In this document: piece by piece, positions 1 to 6,620 of the stretch | Layout: each line of letters begins with the position of its first letter | How positions within the stretch are numbered: the first letter of the stretch is position 1 | Assembly: GCA_900552415.1 (NCBI GenBank) | Contig: USAD01000044.1 | Span: forward strand, 1-13,482 | Direction: 5' to 3' | Origin: an uncultured Parabacteroides sp. | GTDB lineage: Bacteria > Bacteroidota > Bacteroidia > Bacteroidales > Tannerellaceae | DNA length: 13,482 nucleotides | Notes under the pieces: model-generated | What the model saw: only the letters and a program-made list of their open reading frames with translations | Database searches by the model: none | Told to the model about the DNA's origin: nothing | Position numbers and translations under genes: made by a program

Positions 1-109
1 CAAAAAAATCCTTAAACGGGTTCGCGCCAATAATGGTCTCCCCCGATACGATTCCCAAATAATCCACAATTTCCCGCCCCTCAAGGGTACTGGTTGTCGT
101 CACTAACAT
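1..109 (-). CDS. YbjQ/UPF0145 family protein, N-terminal part (runs off the left edge)
   Basis: The minus strand reads [20 protein letters not shown], then [16 protein letters not shown] before leaving the window. The [11 protein letters not shown] opening and the GETIIGAN stretch are typical of the YbjQ (UPF0145, DUF74) family, small proteins of roughly 105 residues that form pentamers and are often described as putative heavy-metal-binding; the real function is not established. The start is the ATG whose complement lies at 107-109; the nearest in-frame codon upstream is a stop very close by, so no longer form is possible. About 36 codons are visible, a third of the usual protein. It is divergent from the nitrilase gene at 221, with about 110 bases between them holding promoters for both. 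Confidence 0.85.
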   Translation of the reverse strand, partial: MLVTTTSTLEGREIVDYLGIVSGETIIGANPFKDFF

Positions 110-139
110 AATCTTACATTTTAATGGTTTATTCAAGAG

Positions 140-147
140 CAAATGTA
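140..147 (-). promoter_or_regulatory. Candidate -7 box for the YbjQ-family gene
   Basis: On the minus strand this reads TACATTTG, an exact match to the Bacteroidetes -7 consensus TAnnTTTG, about 30 bases upstream of the start codon. I see no good TTTG-like -33 element about 20 bases further upstream, so this is a weak call based on one box and its position. Confidence 0.3.
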
Positions 148-165
148 ACAAAATATCCGTCACCA

Positions 166-197
166 TTTAGAAAATCCAAGAAGAAGCCCTAACTTTG
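166..197 (+). promoter_or_regulatory. Bacteroidetes-type promoter for the nitrilase gene
   Basis: TTTA at 166-169 (consensus -33 TTTG, three of four), then a 20-base spacer, then TAACTTTG at 190-197, which matches the -7 consensus TAnnTTTG exactly. Transcription would start near 203-205, giving a leader of less than 20 bases before the ATG at 221. Box match, spacing and position agree; this is the best promoter in the window. Confidence 0.6.
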
Positions 198-220
198 AGA
201 CTTAATCTAAAATATTATTC

Positions 221-1183
221 ATGTTAAATCCCATTAAAGTCGCGGCCGTCCAATTTGAGACGCACGACAACGACAAGGCTTACAACCTGTCCGTAATCCG
301 CCGCATGTGCGAGCGAGCGGCAGCTGATGGCGCGGATATTGTCGCGTTCCATGAATGCTCTGTCTGCGGTTATACTTTCGCCAAAGAACTCAGCCGTGAA
401 GAGTTGCTGGCAATAGCTGAACCTATACCAAACGGTCCCAGTACGCAAGAACTCATCGCCATCGCCCGAGACTGTGGCGTGGCGTTGCTGGCCGGCTTCT
501 TCGAGCGAGACGAGCAAGACCGTATATTCAAAGCACAGATTTGCGTAGACGCTAATGGCCTCAAGGCAAAGTACCGCAAGCTGCATCCATTCATCAATCC
601 GGCAATTCTACCCGGCGACCAATACATCGTATTTGACATTAAGGGCTGGAAATGTGGTATCTTGATCTGCTACGATAACAACATCATCGAAAATGTCCGT
701 GCGACCGCCCTGCTTGGGGCGCAAGTGATTTTTATGCCACACGTTACTATGTGTACCCCCTCTCCCCGACCTGGTGCCGGTCTGGTTGCCCCAGCCCTAT
801 GGGACAATCGAGAGATAGACCCGACCAGTGTCCGACAAGAATTCGATGGCTTGAAAGGACGTGCCTGGCTCATGAAATGGCTTCCCGCACGGGCTTACGA
901 CAACGGGATCTATGTTGTCTTCTCCAATCCTATTGGTCACGATTACAACGAGATCAAAAATGGTTGCTCAATGATCCTGGATCCTTTTGGAGATATCTTA
1001 GCCGAATGCCGCAAGCTGGATGACGATTATGTCATCGCGACCCTTGTCCCGGAGAAGTTGACACAAGCCGGAGGCCACCGTTACAGGGAAGCCCGCCGTC
1101 CGGATCTCTATGCCGACATCATCGGACAACCTCATCAATCTGTCCAAAAAGTGGCCTGGTTACACCCTGATAAAGAGGCATGA
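221..1183 (+). CDS. Nitrilase-superfamily carbon-nitrogen hydrolase
   Basis: This is a 320-residue cytoplasmic enzyme without signal peptide or membrane segment. The family hydrolyses non-peptide C-N bonds (amides, N-carbamoyl groups or nitriles) through a Glu-Lys-Cys catalytic triad. All three are visible: Glu45 in AFHECSVCGY, Lys120 in KYRKLHPF and Cys150 in GILICYDNN. The N-terminal IKVAAVQFET strand and the C-terminal region GCSMILDPFGDILAEC also fit the fold. Between the cysteine strand and the ARAYDNGIYVVFSNPIG segment there is a Pro/Gly/Trp-rich insertion (about residues 176-210) longer than in compact family members; it may shape the substrate pocket. The substrate cannot be read from sequence: an N-carbamoylputrescine or N-carbamoyl amino acid amidase, or another aliphatic amidase, are all possible. 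It has its own promoter and is followed by a palindrome cluster, so it looks monocistronic. The ATG at 221 sits just after the promoter, supporting this start. Confidence 0.88.
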   Translation: MLNPIKVAAVQFETHDNDKAYNLSVIRRMCERAAADGADIVAFHECSVCGYTFAKELSREELLAIAEPIPNGPSTQELIAIARDCGVALLAGFFERDEQDRIFKAQICVDANGLKAKYRKLHPFINPAILPGDQYIVFDIKGWKCGILICYDNNIIENVRATALLGAQVIFMPHVTMCTPSPRPGAGLVAPALWDNREIDPTSVRQEFDGLKGRAWLMKWLPARAYDNGIYVVFSNPIGHDYNEIKNGCSMILDPFGDILAECRKLDDDYVIATLVPEKLTQAGGHRYREARRPDLYADIIGQPHQSVQKVAWLHPDKEA

Positions 1184-1188
1184 CGAGC

Positions 1189-1291
1189 ACATACGTACGT
1201 GTGAGGCGACGCGACCGTATATGTCGTCCAACACGTACGTTCCTTTCGCCTTACAAGTACGTACGTATCGCCTCGTACATACGTACGTGTG
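1189..1291. repeat. Cluster of four ACGTACGT palindromes, REP-like
   Basis: The 8-base palindrome ACGTACGT occurs at 1193-1200, 1233-1240, 1259-1266 and 1281-1288, starting six bases after the nitrilase stop codon. The first and last copies lie in an identical 15-base direct repeat, ACATACGTACGTGTG (1189-1203 and 1277-1291). Inside these, GAGGCGA (1203-1209) and TCGCCTC (1268-1274) are inverted to each other, so the whole block can fold as a nested hairpin whose outer arms are palindrome plus GAGGCGA. There is no T-run after it, so a classical intrinsic terminator is not obvious. A dispersed repeat at gene ends, an mRNA 3'-end stabiliser or a protein-binding array are possible roles. Confidence 0.75.
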
Positions 1292-1375
1292 TGTAATGCC
1301 CTATTTTCTGCCCGTCAATCACTCCTCTTAATCAAAAAAAGAGGTAATTTAGCGCCGTCATTCAAAGCTATTCAC

Positions 1376-2536
1376 ATGATTGCAACAGGAGAAGATCTAT
1401 TTTTCATGGCCGCATGTTTCACGCTGGTATTGACCTTCCTTTTCTGCGGAGCCATTCGTTGGTGCAATTTGTGGAGACCATTCAATGAGGATACGGACCA
1501 GCTTTTTCCCGCCCGGCGAATTGTGACAATTAACTATTTAGCAGCGGGATTACTGATACCTTGCCTATTTCACCCCTTCAGTCCTGACGCATGGTTATGC
1601 GCCCGTAGTTTCTTCCTTCTCCACATCCCCACCTTCAGCATACTGACATTCCAAAGTTTCTTTTTTGGCCATTACAAGAAGAATAAAAGACAGATCCTGC
1701 TTATTGGAGCGATACCGATCGGCCTCCTCCTATTGTTATCAGGATTCGCCTGCGCCGGAGGAAATCATCTTGCCGGACAACAAAAAATGATACTTTCACT
1801 TGTCGGAATCATCTCCGTATCGCTGGCAATCTACTTGTGCCTGATCATTTTCCGGCTGGGAAAGAAAATCTATACCTACAATCACGACGAATTTTCCAAT
1901 GAAGATGATTTTCCAATACATTTTGCCTCGTCGATCATTCTTATCCCGATCTTTTTCCTCGCCGTGGCCTGGACCATATTCCTTGCCAACAACCGTTTTT
2001 GGCTGGCATGCTTCATGATCGCCGCCAGCCTCGCCGGCTTCTTGATCCTGCTTGTCATCCTTCACCCCCAAAGGACACCGGGCAAGAATACCGAGAAGAG
2101 ACAGACCGCAGTCAAGGCAATAACAGAAACGATGAATGAGGAAGATCCAGAAAATAGATCCGCCAAGCATAACCAAGCGGGACTTCCCGAAGCCATGCTC
2201 GATAAGATCGAGAAACAAATCCGAGAGGTTGTTGAAGGAGAAAACCTCTTCATGGATCCCAACCTTACGAGAGCAGAGCTTGAAAGCAAGATTCATGTCA
2301 ATCGATCCTATCTCACGATCACCTTCAGGGAACGCTTTATCTCATTCTACAACTATCTGAATGTTCTTCGTATGGAACAGGCCATCCGTTATGCCAACGA
2401 GCATCCAGAAGCCAAACAACAAGAGATCGCCGACAACAGCGGCTTCGGTTCCCAACGCTCATATAGCCGTGCCCGGAAACTCTATCAAGAGGGTGAACTA
2501 AGGAATATATGGGAGGCAAAAAAGGCGGACAATTGA
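1376..2536 (+). CDS. Seven-helix membrane protein with C-terminal AraC-type DNA-binding domain
   Basis: The 386-residue product has two parts. Residues about 8-229 hold seven strongly hydrophobic segments (roughly 8-28, 47-66, 76-98, 106-128, 137-160, 182-203, 207-229) and should sit in the inner membrane. After a charged linker (about 230-270), residues about 275-375 form an AraC/XylS-type helix-turn-helix domain: the region LTRAELESKIHVNRSYLTI is the first HTH and QQEIADNSGFGSQRSYSRA resembles the second, including the family's GF.S.RS.SR-like pattern. This suggests a membrane-bound transcription regulator sensing an envelope or extracellular signal. The reading frame stays open back to a GTG at 1289, but that extension would start inside the ACGTACGT repeats, so the ATG at 1376 is preferred; an ATG at 1406, 12 bases after an AGGAGAA, is also possible. 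The next gene (2647) is the likeliest local target. The signal is unknown. Confidence 0.8.
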   Translation: MIATGEDLFFMAACFTLVLTFLFCGAIRWCNLWRPFNEDTDQLFPARRIVTINYLAAGLLIPCLFHPFSPDAWLCARSFFLLHIPTFSILTFQSFFFGHYKKNKRQILLIGAIPIGLLLLLSGFACAGGNHLAGQQKMILSLVGIISVSLAIYLCLIIFRLGKKIYTYNHDEFSNEDDFPIHFASSIILIPIFFLAVAWTIFLANNRFWLACFMIAASLAGFLILLVILHPQRTPGKNTEKRQTAVKAITETMNEEDPENRSAKHNQAGLPEAMLDKIEKQIREVVEGENLFMDPNLTRAELESKIHVNRSYLTITFRERFISFYNYLNVLRMEQAIRYANEHPEAKQQEIADNSGFGSQRSYSRARKLYQEGELRNIWEAKKADN

Positions 2537-2563
2537 TTATCTGTCCATCGTTTTTGTTTTTTT
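2525..2563 (+). terminator. Possible weak terminator after the 7TM-AraC gene
   Basis: GGACA at 2527-2531 pairs with TGTCC at 2542-2546 around a 10-base loop, overlapping the stop codon, and is followed by a very T-rich run at 2551-2563. An alternative pairing is GCGGACAA (2525-2532) with TTGTCCGC (2562-2569). The stem is short, so termination may be partial and the next gene could be partly co-transcribed. Confidence 0.35.
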
Positions 2564-2589
2564 GTCCGCTGTTTACCAATCCATAACCA

Positions 2590-2597
2590 TACTTTCG
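2590..2597 (+). promoter_or_regulatory. Candidate -7 box for the lipoprotein gene
   Basis: TACTTTCG differs from TAnnTTTG by one base and lies about 50 bases upstream of the ATG at 2647. The nearest TTTG upstream is about 25 bases away, longer than the preferred 19-21, so this is only suggestive. The same TTCG variant appears upstream of the sialidase and ArsR genes. Confidence 0.28.
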
Positions 2598-2646
2598 CGT
2601 CAATTATTAAACATTTAAAAAATTGGTATTTATACCACACGAATTT

Positions 2647-4305
2647 ATGAATATGGAATTATTAAAAAAATGTATGGGGATCAAACCAATGGTAATTCTT
2701 GGCCTGTCATGCCTCATTTCCTGTTCCGACGACGATGAACCAGGAACCAGTTCTGAGAACGATACCCCCAAACCGATCTCGGAGGTAAACGTACCCAAAA
2801 GGAATCCATACCTCGCCGCCGAACATTACAGTATCACTCATTTTAATTCGGCACAAACAGACGCCTTTCCTTACAGCGTAAAAGAAGGCACATTCAAGGT
2901 CGATATCGATAAATGCCCAATGACCTGGAGCGGACCGGTCAACCTGATGACCTTATCCTCGACAAACTCAGACTATATGTGGGGAATGGCCAGCGACCGT
3001 GTCTCTTATATTTATATCGGTAATGGCAGTTTCGAGAAAGTGGCCGAAGCCGCCTATCCAACCGTTTCCACAAAATCGCAAGAGGATCTGGAAAAGTTGA
3101 TCGCCAAATACAATTCGGTTAACGAATTGGGCGAAGTAGCCAAGGATATTTTAGGCCCAATACCTCAAATAGCGATGGCCAGCGGAAACTACGTTCTTTG
3201 CGACAAAGACAATTACGCGTACACCAATTCCTTGTCAAGAATCATCCGTTACAAACTGACCGACCCTAACGATCCGTCAAAAGGCATCACGCTCGATAAG
3301 GAAATTGACATGAAGAATTATTTCAGCAATATCAATACCCTTGTCGGCCTGTCAATGACTTACGATGGTTATCTTGTCGCGACATTCGCCTCCGGTATCG
3401 CCATTGTTGACAGGACATTGAGCAATGTCGTCGCCCAATATGCCCTTCCTGCGGACCAGACATTAAGCAACTCTATATCTATTGATGAGAACAACGGGAT
3501 TTACCTGGCAAGCAATAACACAACTCCTAATGGCGAAGGTTTGATGCAAAAGATCGTCTGGACTGGCAGCCAGCTTTCCACGGAAACGGCTGACGGCGCT
3601 TGGTCGTCAACCTACGAGGGAGGTCCGGCGGTGCCCTCAATCAAAATGGGCTATGGCACAGGATCCACGCCAACCCTCATGGGATTCGGAGATGACGAGG
3701 ATAAGCTTGTTGTCATTACGGATGGCGCCCAACAGATGGACCTGATCGCTTTTTGGCGAGACGAGATCCCAGAAGATGCCGTAACAATCGACCCAGAGAA
3801 TCCACGTATCGCCGGAAAGATTGGAGTGACGTGCGGTCTTGAGGGACAACAGTGGATTCAATCCGAACAGTCGGTAGTCGTCGCCGGCTATGGGGCATTT
3901 GTCGTAAACAACATTTCAGACGAGATAACCAGTCCTCTCCCAGACAAGATCATAGGTATCTTATCCGTTGGTCCACTTTTACCTTCACCAACGGGTGTCG
4001 AGCGTTTCCAATGGAATACCCAAACCAATCAGTGGGAATCTGTTTGGGCACGCCCTGACATCAGCTCCATCAGTATGATCCCAAGCGTCAGCTGGGCATC
4101 CAACATGGTTTTCGTAAATGGATACACTACGACCGACGGTTGGGAGGTCACAGGTCTTAACTGGGATACTGGCGCAACCACACACCGTGTCATTTTTGGG
4201 GATACCAACAGAGGAAATGGCGCCTATGCCATCATCCAGTATCTCGAGAATGGCGATTTATTATTTAACTCTGTAGCTGGCCCATTGAGGGTCAATATCC
4301 AGTAA
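2647..4305 (+). CDS. Secreted lipoprotein of unknown function, probable beta-propeller
   Basis: I do not recognise a named family. The 552-residue product starts with a lipoprotein signal peptide: positive residues, a hydrophobic stretch and the lipobox LISC with the lipid-modified cysteine at about residue 26. Directly after comes SDDDEPG; an acidic stretch at this place resembles the lipoprotein export signal that sends Bacteroidetes lipoproteins to the cell surface. A low-complexity linker (to about residue 50) precedes a long all-beta region with recurring strand patterns such as LVGLSMTYDGYLVATFASGIAIVDRT, NGIYLASNN, KLVVITDG and NGDLLFNS, as in beta-propellers of the SMP-30/strictosidine-synthase/PQQ type. 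It could bind or hydrolyse a small ligand; no catalytic residues can be assigned. The start at 2647 is chosen because it gives a normal signal peptide; a TTG at 2623 and an ATG at 2653 are alternatives. It lies between a membrane-bound regulator and a terminator, so it may be that regulator's target. Confidence 0.75.
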   Translation: MNMELLKKCMGIKPMVILGLSCLISCSDDDEPGTSSENDTPKPISEVNVPKRNPYLAAEHYSITHFNSAQTDAFPYSVKEGTFKVDIDKCPMTWSGPVNLMTLSSTNSDYMWGMASDRVSYIYIGNGSFEKVAEAAYPTVSTKSQEDLEKLIAKYNSVNELGEVAKDILGPIPQIAMASGNYVLCDKDNYAYTNSLSRIIRYKLTDPNDPSKGITLDKEIDMKNYFSNINTLVGLSMTYDGYLVATFASGIAIVDRTLSNVVAQYALPADQTLSNSISIDENNGIYLASNNTTPNGEGLMQKIVWTGSQLSTETADGAWSSTYEGGPAVPSIKMGYGTGSTPTLMGFGDDEDKLVVITDGAQQMDLIAFWRDEIPEDAVTIDPENPRIAGKIGVTCGLEGQQWIQSEQSVVVAGYGAFVVNNISDEITSPLPDKIIGILSVGPLLPSPTGVERFQWNTQTNQWESVWARPDISSISMIPSVSWASNMVFVNGYTTTDGWEVTGLNWDTGATTHRVIFGDTNRGNGAYAIIQYLENGDLLFNSVAGPLRVNIQ

Positions 4306-4348
4306 GCGGGATATTGTACCCACCAAAACCATCAAATGGCAACGCCAA

Positions 4349-4412
4349 ATAACATGGGTGGAACCAAAAACTGACCAACCGGTTTCCTGCCCATGTTATC
4401 CTTTTCTTTTTC
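4349..4412 (+). terminator. Intrinsic terminator after the lipoprotein gene
   Basis: A perfect 10-base-pair stem, ATAACATGGG (4349-4358) with CCCATGTTAT (4390-4399), can be extended inside by GGAACC pairing with GGTTTCC across a one-base bulge. It is followed by the T-rich run CCTTTTCTTTTTC. It separates the lipoprotein gene from the sialidase gene, which therefore probably has its own promoter. Confidence 0.75.
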
Positions 4413-4443
4413 ATATACATGCTGTTCTTTTCCAGGAATAAAT

Positions 4444-4451
4444 TATCTTCG
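4444..4451 (+). promoter_or_regulatory. Candidate -7 box for the sialidase gene
   Basis: TATCTTCG is one base off TAnnTTTG, lies about 33 bases upstream of the ATG at 4485 and is placed after the preceding terminator. No convincing -33 box is seen at 19-21 bases upstream, so confidence is low. Confidence 0.32.
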
Positions 4452-4484
4452 CGGAAAAGTCATACCTGAAAAAGCAGAAGTATT

Positions 4485-6164
4485 ATGAAAACAAACTCAA
4501 GAAAAAACGCCTTATGCCATCCCGTCTTTACGGTAATTACCAGAATAGCCTTGTGTGCCATCTGTTTATTAGGCACTCTTTTTGCCGCAAGAGCGACAGA
4601 CACGCTATTCGTAAAGCGGCCCAACATTCCCATCCTGTTGGAACGGCACGATAATGTCCTGCTACAGATGCGCCTGGACGCCTCGGAAGGCCAGACACTT
4701 AATGAGATCAGTCTCAATCTCAATGAGGAGCTGCCCTTACGGGAAATAAAATCAGTCAAGCTTTATTACGCGGGGACGGAGGCCCGACAAGATTACGGGA
4801 AAAACCGCTTCGCTCCAGTAACCTATATCTCAGCCCATACACCCGGCAAGACGCTTGCCGCGAATCCCAGCTATTCCATCCTCAAGGCGGAAACCGTTCC
4901 TGTAAGCCATCAAATGACCTTCACTGTCGAGCAAAAACTATTTCCCGGACGGAACTTTTTCTGGATTAGCCTGGAGATGAAACCTTCTGCCTCGCTTCAC
5001 CCGACCGTAAGTGCCTCGATCTCGCAGGCGAAAGTGAATGGGCTAGCAATCCCCATCAAGGACTTATCTGACAAAGGTATGAGGCAAAGAATGGCCGTCG
5101 GCGTACGTCATGCGGGAGATGATGGGGCCGCGGCCTTCCGCATCCCAGGCCTGGTCACGACCAATAAAGGAACATTACTCGCTGTCTATGATGTTCGATA
5201 TAACAGCAGTGTCGACCTGCAAGAGCATATCGATATTGGCTTGAGCCGCAGCACCGATGGTGGACGGACCTGGGAAAAGATGCGTCTTCCGATCGCCTTT
5301 GGCGAGGAAGGCGGATTACCTGCTTCCCAGAACGGTGCCGGTGATCCGTCCATTCTGGTAGACACACAAACTAACACGATTTTTATCATGGCTGCTTGGA
5401 CACATGGCATGGGAAACCAACGGGCCTGGTGGAGCTCCTATCCTTTCATTGGTAAGAATGAGACAGCCAAATTGGTGATCGCCAAAAGTACAGACGACGG
5501 GCAAACGTGGTCGGCCCCCGTCAACCTGACGGAACAGGTTAAACGACCGGAATGGTATTTCCTGCTGCAAGGCCCCGGACGAGGTATCACCACCTCCGAC
5601 GGGACACTGGTTTTTCCGATCCAGTACATTGGGCAAGATCGTATCCCAAACGCCGGCATAATGTATAGTCGTGACAGGGGGAAAACATGGAAAATCCACA
5701 ATCATGCCCGAACAAATACGACCGAGTCGCAAGTAGCGGAAGTCGAGCCAGGCGTATTAATGCTCAATATGCGTGATAATCGGGGCGGCAGCCGGGCCGT
5801 CTATACGACTACCGACCTAGGCAAGACTTGGAAAGAACATGAGTCATCACGGACCGCCCTCATCGAGCCGGTCTGTATGGCGAGCCTTATTAGCGTAAAG
5901 GCGGAAGATAATTGCTTGGGCAAGGATTTATTGATATTCTCCAACCCTAACTCAACCTCCTCTCGCGACAAGATGACGATCAAGATCAGCCTTGATGGTG
6001 GACAGACCTGGCCTCTCGAGCATCAATTACTCCTTGACGAGGGCGAAAGCTGGGGGTATTCTTGTCTTACAATGATCGATCGGGAGACGATCGGCATCCT
6101 GTATGAGAGCAGTGTAGCGCACATGACGTTTCAAAGCATTCCGCTCAAGGAAATTTGCCGATAA
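4485..6164 (+). CDS. nanH: Exo-alpha-sialidase (neuraminidase), GH33
   Basis: The 559-residue exported enzyme removes terminal sialic acids from glycoconjugates such as mucin. A signal peptide covers about residues 1-37 (hydrophobic IALCAICLLGTLFAA, cleavage near ARA). Residues about 40-190 form the beta-rich N-terminal accessory domain usual in Bacteroides NanH-type sialidases. The six-bladed catalytic domain follows: the FRIP motif with Arg219, and five Asp-box repeats at 256-263 (STDGGRTW), 335-342, 395-402, 442-449 and 502-509 (SLDGGQTW). By comparison with characterised family members I assign Asp244 as acid/base, Glu414 (in TESQVAEVE) and Tyr525 (in WGYSCLTMID) as the nucleophile pair, and Arg219, Arg430 and Arg494 as the carboxylate-binding triad; the 16-residue Glu414-Arg430 spacing fits the family. 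The gene appears intact. It follows a terminator, carries its own candidate promoter and faces the ArsR gene, with palindromes between them. No sialic acid catabolic genes (nanA, nanE, nanT) are in the window. Confidence 0.95.
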   Translation: MKTNSRKNALCHPVFTVITRIALCAICLLGTLFAARATDTLFVKRPNIPILLERHDNVLLQMRLDASEGQTLNEISLNLNEELPLREIKSVKLYYAGTEARQDYGKNRFAPVTYISAHTPGKTLAANPSYSILKAETVPVSHQMTFTVEQKLFPGRNFFWISLEMKPSASLHPTVSASISQAKVNGLAIPIKDLSDKGMRQRMAVGVRHAGDDGAAAFRIPGLVTTNKGTLLAVYDVRYNSSVDLQEHIDIGLSRSTDGGRTWEKMRLPIAFGEEGGLPASQNGAGDPSILVDTQTNTIFIMAAWTHGMGNQRAWWSSYPFIGKNETAKLVIAKSTDDGQTWSAPVNLTEQVKRPEWYFLLQGPGRGITTSDGTLVFPIQYIGQDRIPNAGIMYSRDRGKTWKIHNHARTNTTESQVAEVEPGVLMLNMRDNRGGSRAVYTTTDLGKTWKEHESSRTALIEPVCMASLISVKAEDNCLGKDLLIFSNPNSTSSRDKMTIKISLDGGQTWPLEHQLLLDEGESWGYSCLTMIDRETIGILYESSVAHMTFQSIPLKEICR

Positions 6165-6171
6165 CAGTGCG

Positions 6172-6223
6172 TTTTTGATTACACTGCAGTGTAATTGAAA
6201 TTTCACTGCAGTGTAATCAAAAA
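6172..6223. repeat. Perfect inverted repeat made of two CACTGCAGTG palindromes
   Basis: A 20-base arm at 6172-6191 (TTTTTGATTACA followed by CTGCAGTG) is exactly reverse-complementary to 6204-6223, with a 12-base spacer. Each arm also contains its own palindrome: TTACACTGCAGTGTAA (6179-6194, 16 bases, perfect) and CACTGCAGTG (6204-6213). The block begins eight bases after the sialidase stop and lies between convergent genes. The T-run is on the 5' side and the A-run on the 3' side in both directions, opposite to a normal two-way terminator. It could be a pair of binding sites for a dimeric protein, a REP-like gene-end repeat, or a stabilising RNA hairpin. Confidence 0.85.
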
Positions 6224-6224
6224 T

Positions 6225-6236
6225 GGACTTAAGTCC
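6225..6236. repeat. 12-base perfect palindrome GGACTTAAGTCC
   Basis: GGACTTAAGTCC is a perfect palindrome one base beyond the end of the 6172-6223 inverted repeat, still in the gap between the sialidase and ArsR genes. It may be part of the same element or a separate protein-binding site. Confidence 0.6.
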
Positions 6237-6281
6237 GAACTATCGCCATTACCTGCAGCAATCCTCTTTCCCGTGAAGGCG

Positions 6282-6575
6282 CTAACCAAAGAAATCAGCG
6301 AACATATTACGGGCTATCTCCCAATTTTCCTTGTTCAAGCAATACTTTACCTTTGGAGTCTCAATCTCACCCTGTATCAAACCGGCCTCCTTCAATTCTT
6401 TTAAATGTTGGGAAACGGTCGCCTTGGCAATAGGCAATACCTCATGGATATCCCCAAAGAAACAACTCTCCTGACTCGCCAAAAACTGAAGTATAGCCAT
6501 CCGCGCCGGATGCCCCATCGCCTTGGCGAAACGAGCCAAGCGCTCCTGTTCTTCCGTATATTTCCTTATTGACAT
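6282..6575 (-). CDS. ArsR-family winged-helix repressor
   Basis: A 97-residue protein that is nearly all winged-helix DNA-binding domain. The opening [23 protein letters not shown] (about residues 11-33) is the standard ArsR start, [19 protein letters not shown] (49-67) is the recognition helix region, and VKYCLN (76-81) lies in the wing. Such proteins usually repress their own operon until a metal, metalloid or oxidant binds. The classic ELCVCDL metal site is not present; only Cys38 (in SCFFGD) and Cys79 occur, so the inducer is open: thiol chemistry, arsenic-type binding with few ligands, or no metal at all. The start at 6575 is chosen because AGGAG lies five bases upstream, a strong ribosome site for this group; the upstream in-frame extension looks non-coding. 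It is convergent with the sialidase and divergent from the PHP-SusC-SusD operon, and appears monocistronic. A matching operator candidate lies at 6621-6645. Confidence 0.88.
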   Translation of the reverse strand: MSIRKYTEEQERLARFAKAMGHPARMAILQFLASQESCFFGDIHEVLPIAKATVSQHLKELKEAGLIQGEIETPKVKYCLNKENWEIARNMFADFFG

Positions 6576-6597
6576 AATTTCTCCTGTTTGTTGTTTA

Positions 6598-6605
6598 CGA
6601 AAATA
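6598..6605 (-). promoter_or_regulatory. Candidate -7 box for the ArsR gene
   Basis: Read on the minus strand this is TATTTTCG, one base from TAnnTTTG, about 23 bases upstream of the start codon. Transcription would begin near 6591. The upstream -33 position falls next to the inverted repeat at 6621-6645, as expected if a repressor bound there blocks the polymerase. Confidence 0.38.
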
Positions 6606-6620
6606 CAAACAATAATTAAA

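Noticed and set aside
150..163. AAAATATCCGTCAC, found at 150-163 and again at 6709-6722, both in upstream regions
   Set aside because: One shared 14-base word in 13 kb of partly AT-rich sequence is close to chance expectation, and no third copy or symmetry supports a regulatory site.
1189..1291. The ACGTACGT cluster as a CRISPR array
   Set aside because: The repeat unit is only 8 bases, spacing is irregular (40, 26, 22), and no cas genes are present.
1289..1375. A GTG start at 1289 that would lengthen the 7TM-AraC protein by 29 residues
   Set aside because: The extension begins within the ACGTACGT repeat block, lacks a ribosome site and is not membrane- or domain-like; the ATG at 1376 fits better.
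6172..6223. The perfect inverted repeat read as an ordinary two-way intrinsic terminator
   Set aside because: In both directions the T-run precedes the stem and the A-run follows it, the reverse of a terminator; it may still affect RNA ends, so it is listed as a repeat.
6195..6404. A 69-codon plus-strand open frame after the sialidase
   Set aside because: It starts inside the palindromes and overlaps the 3' half of the ArsR gene in antisense; no domain is seen.
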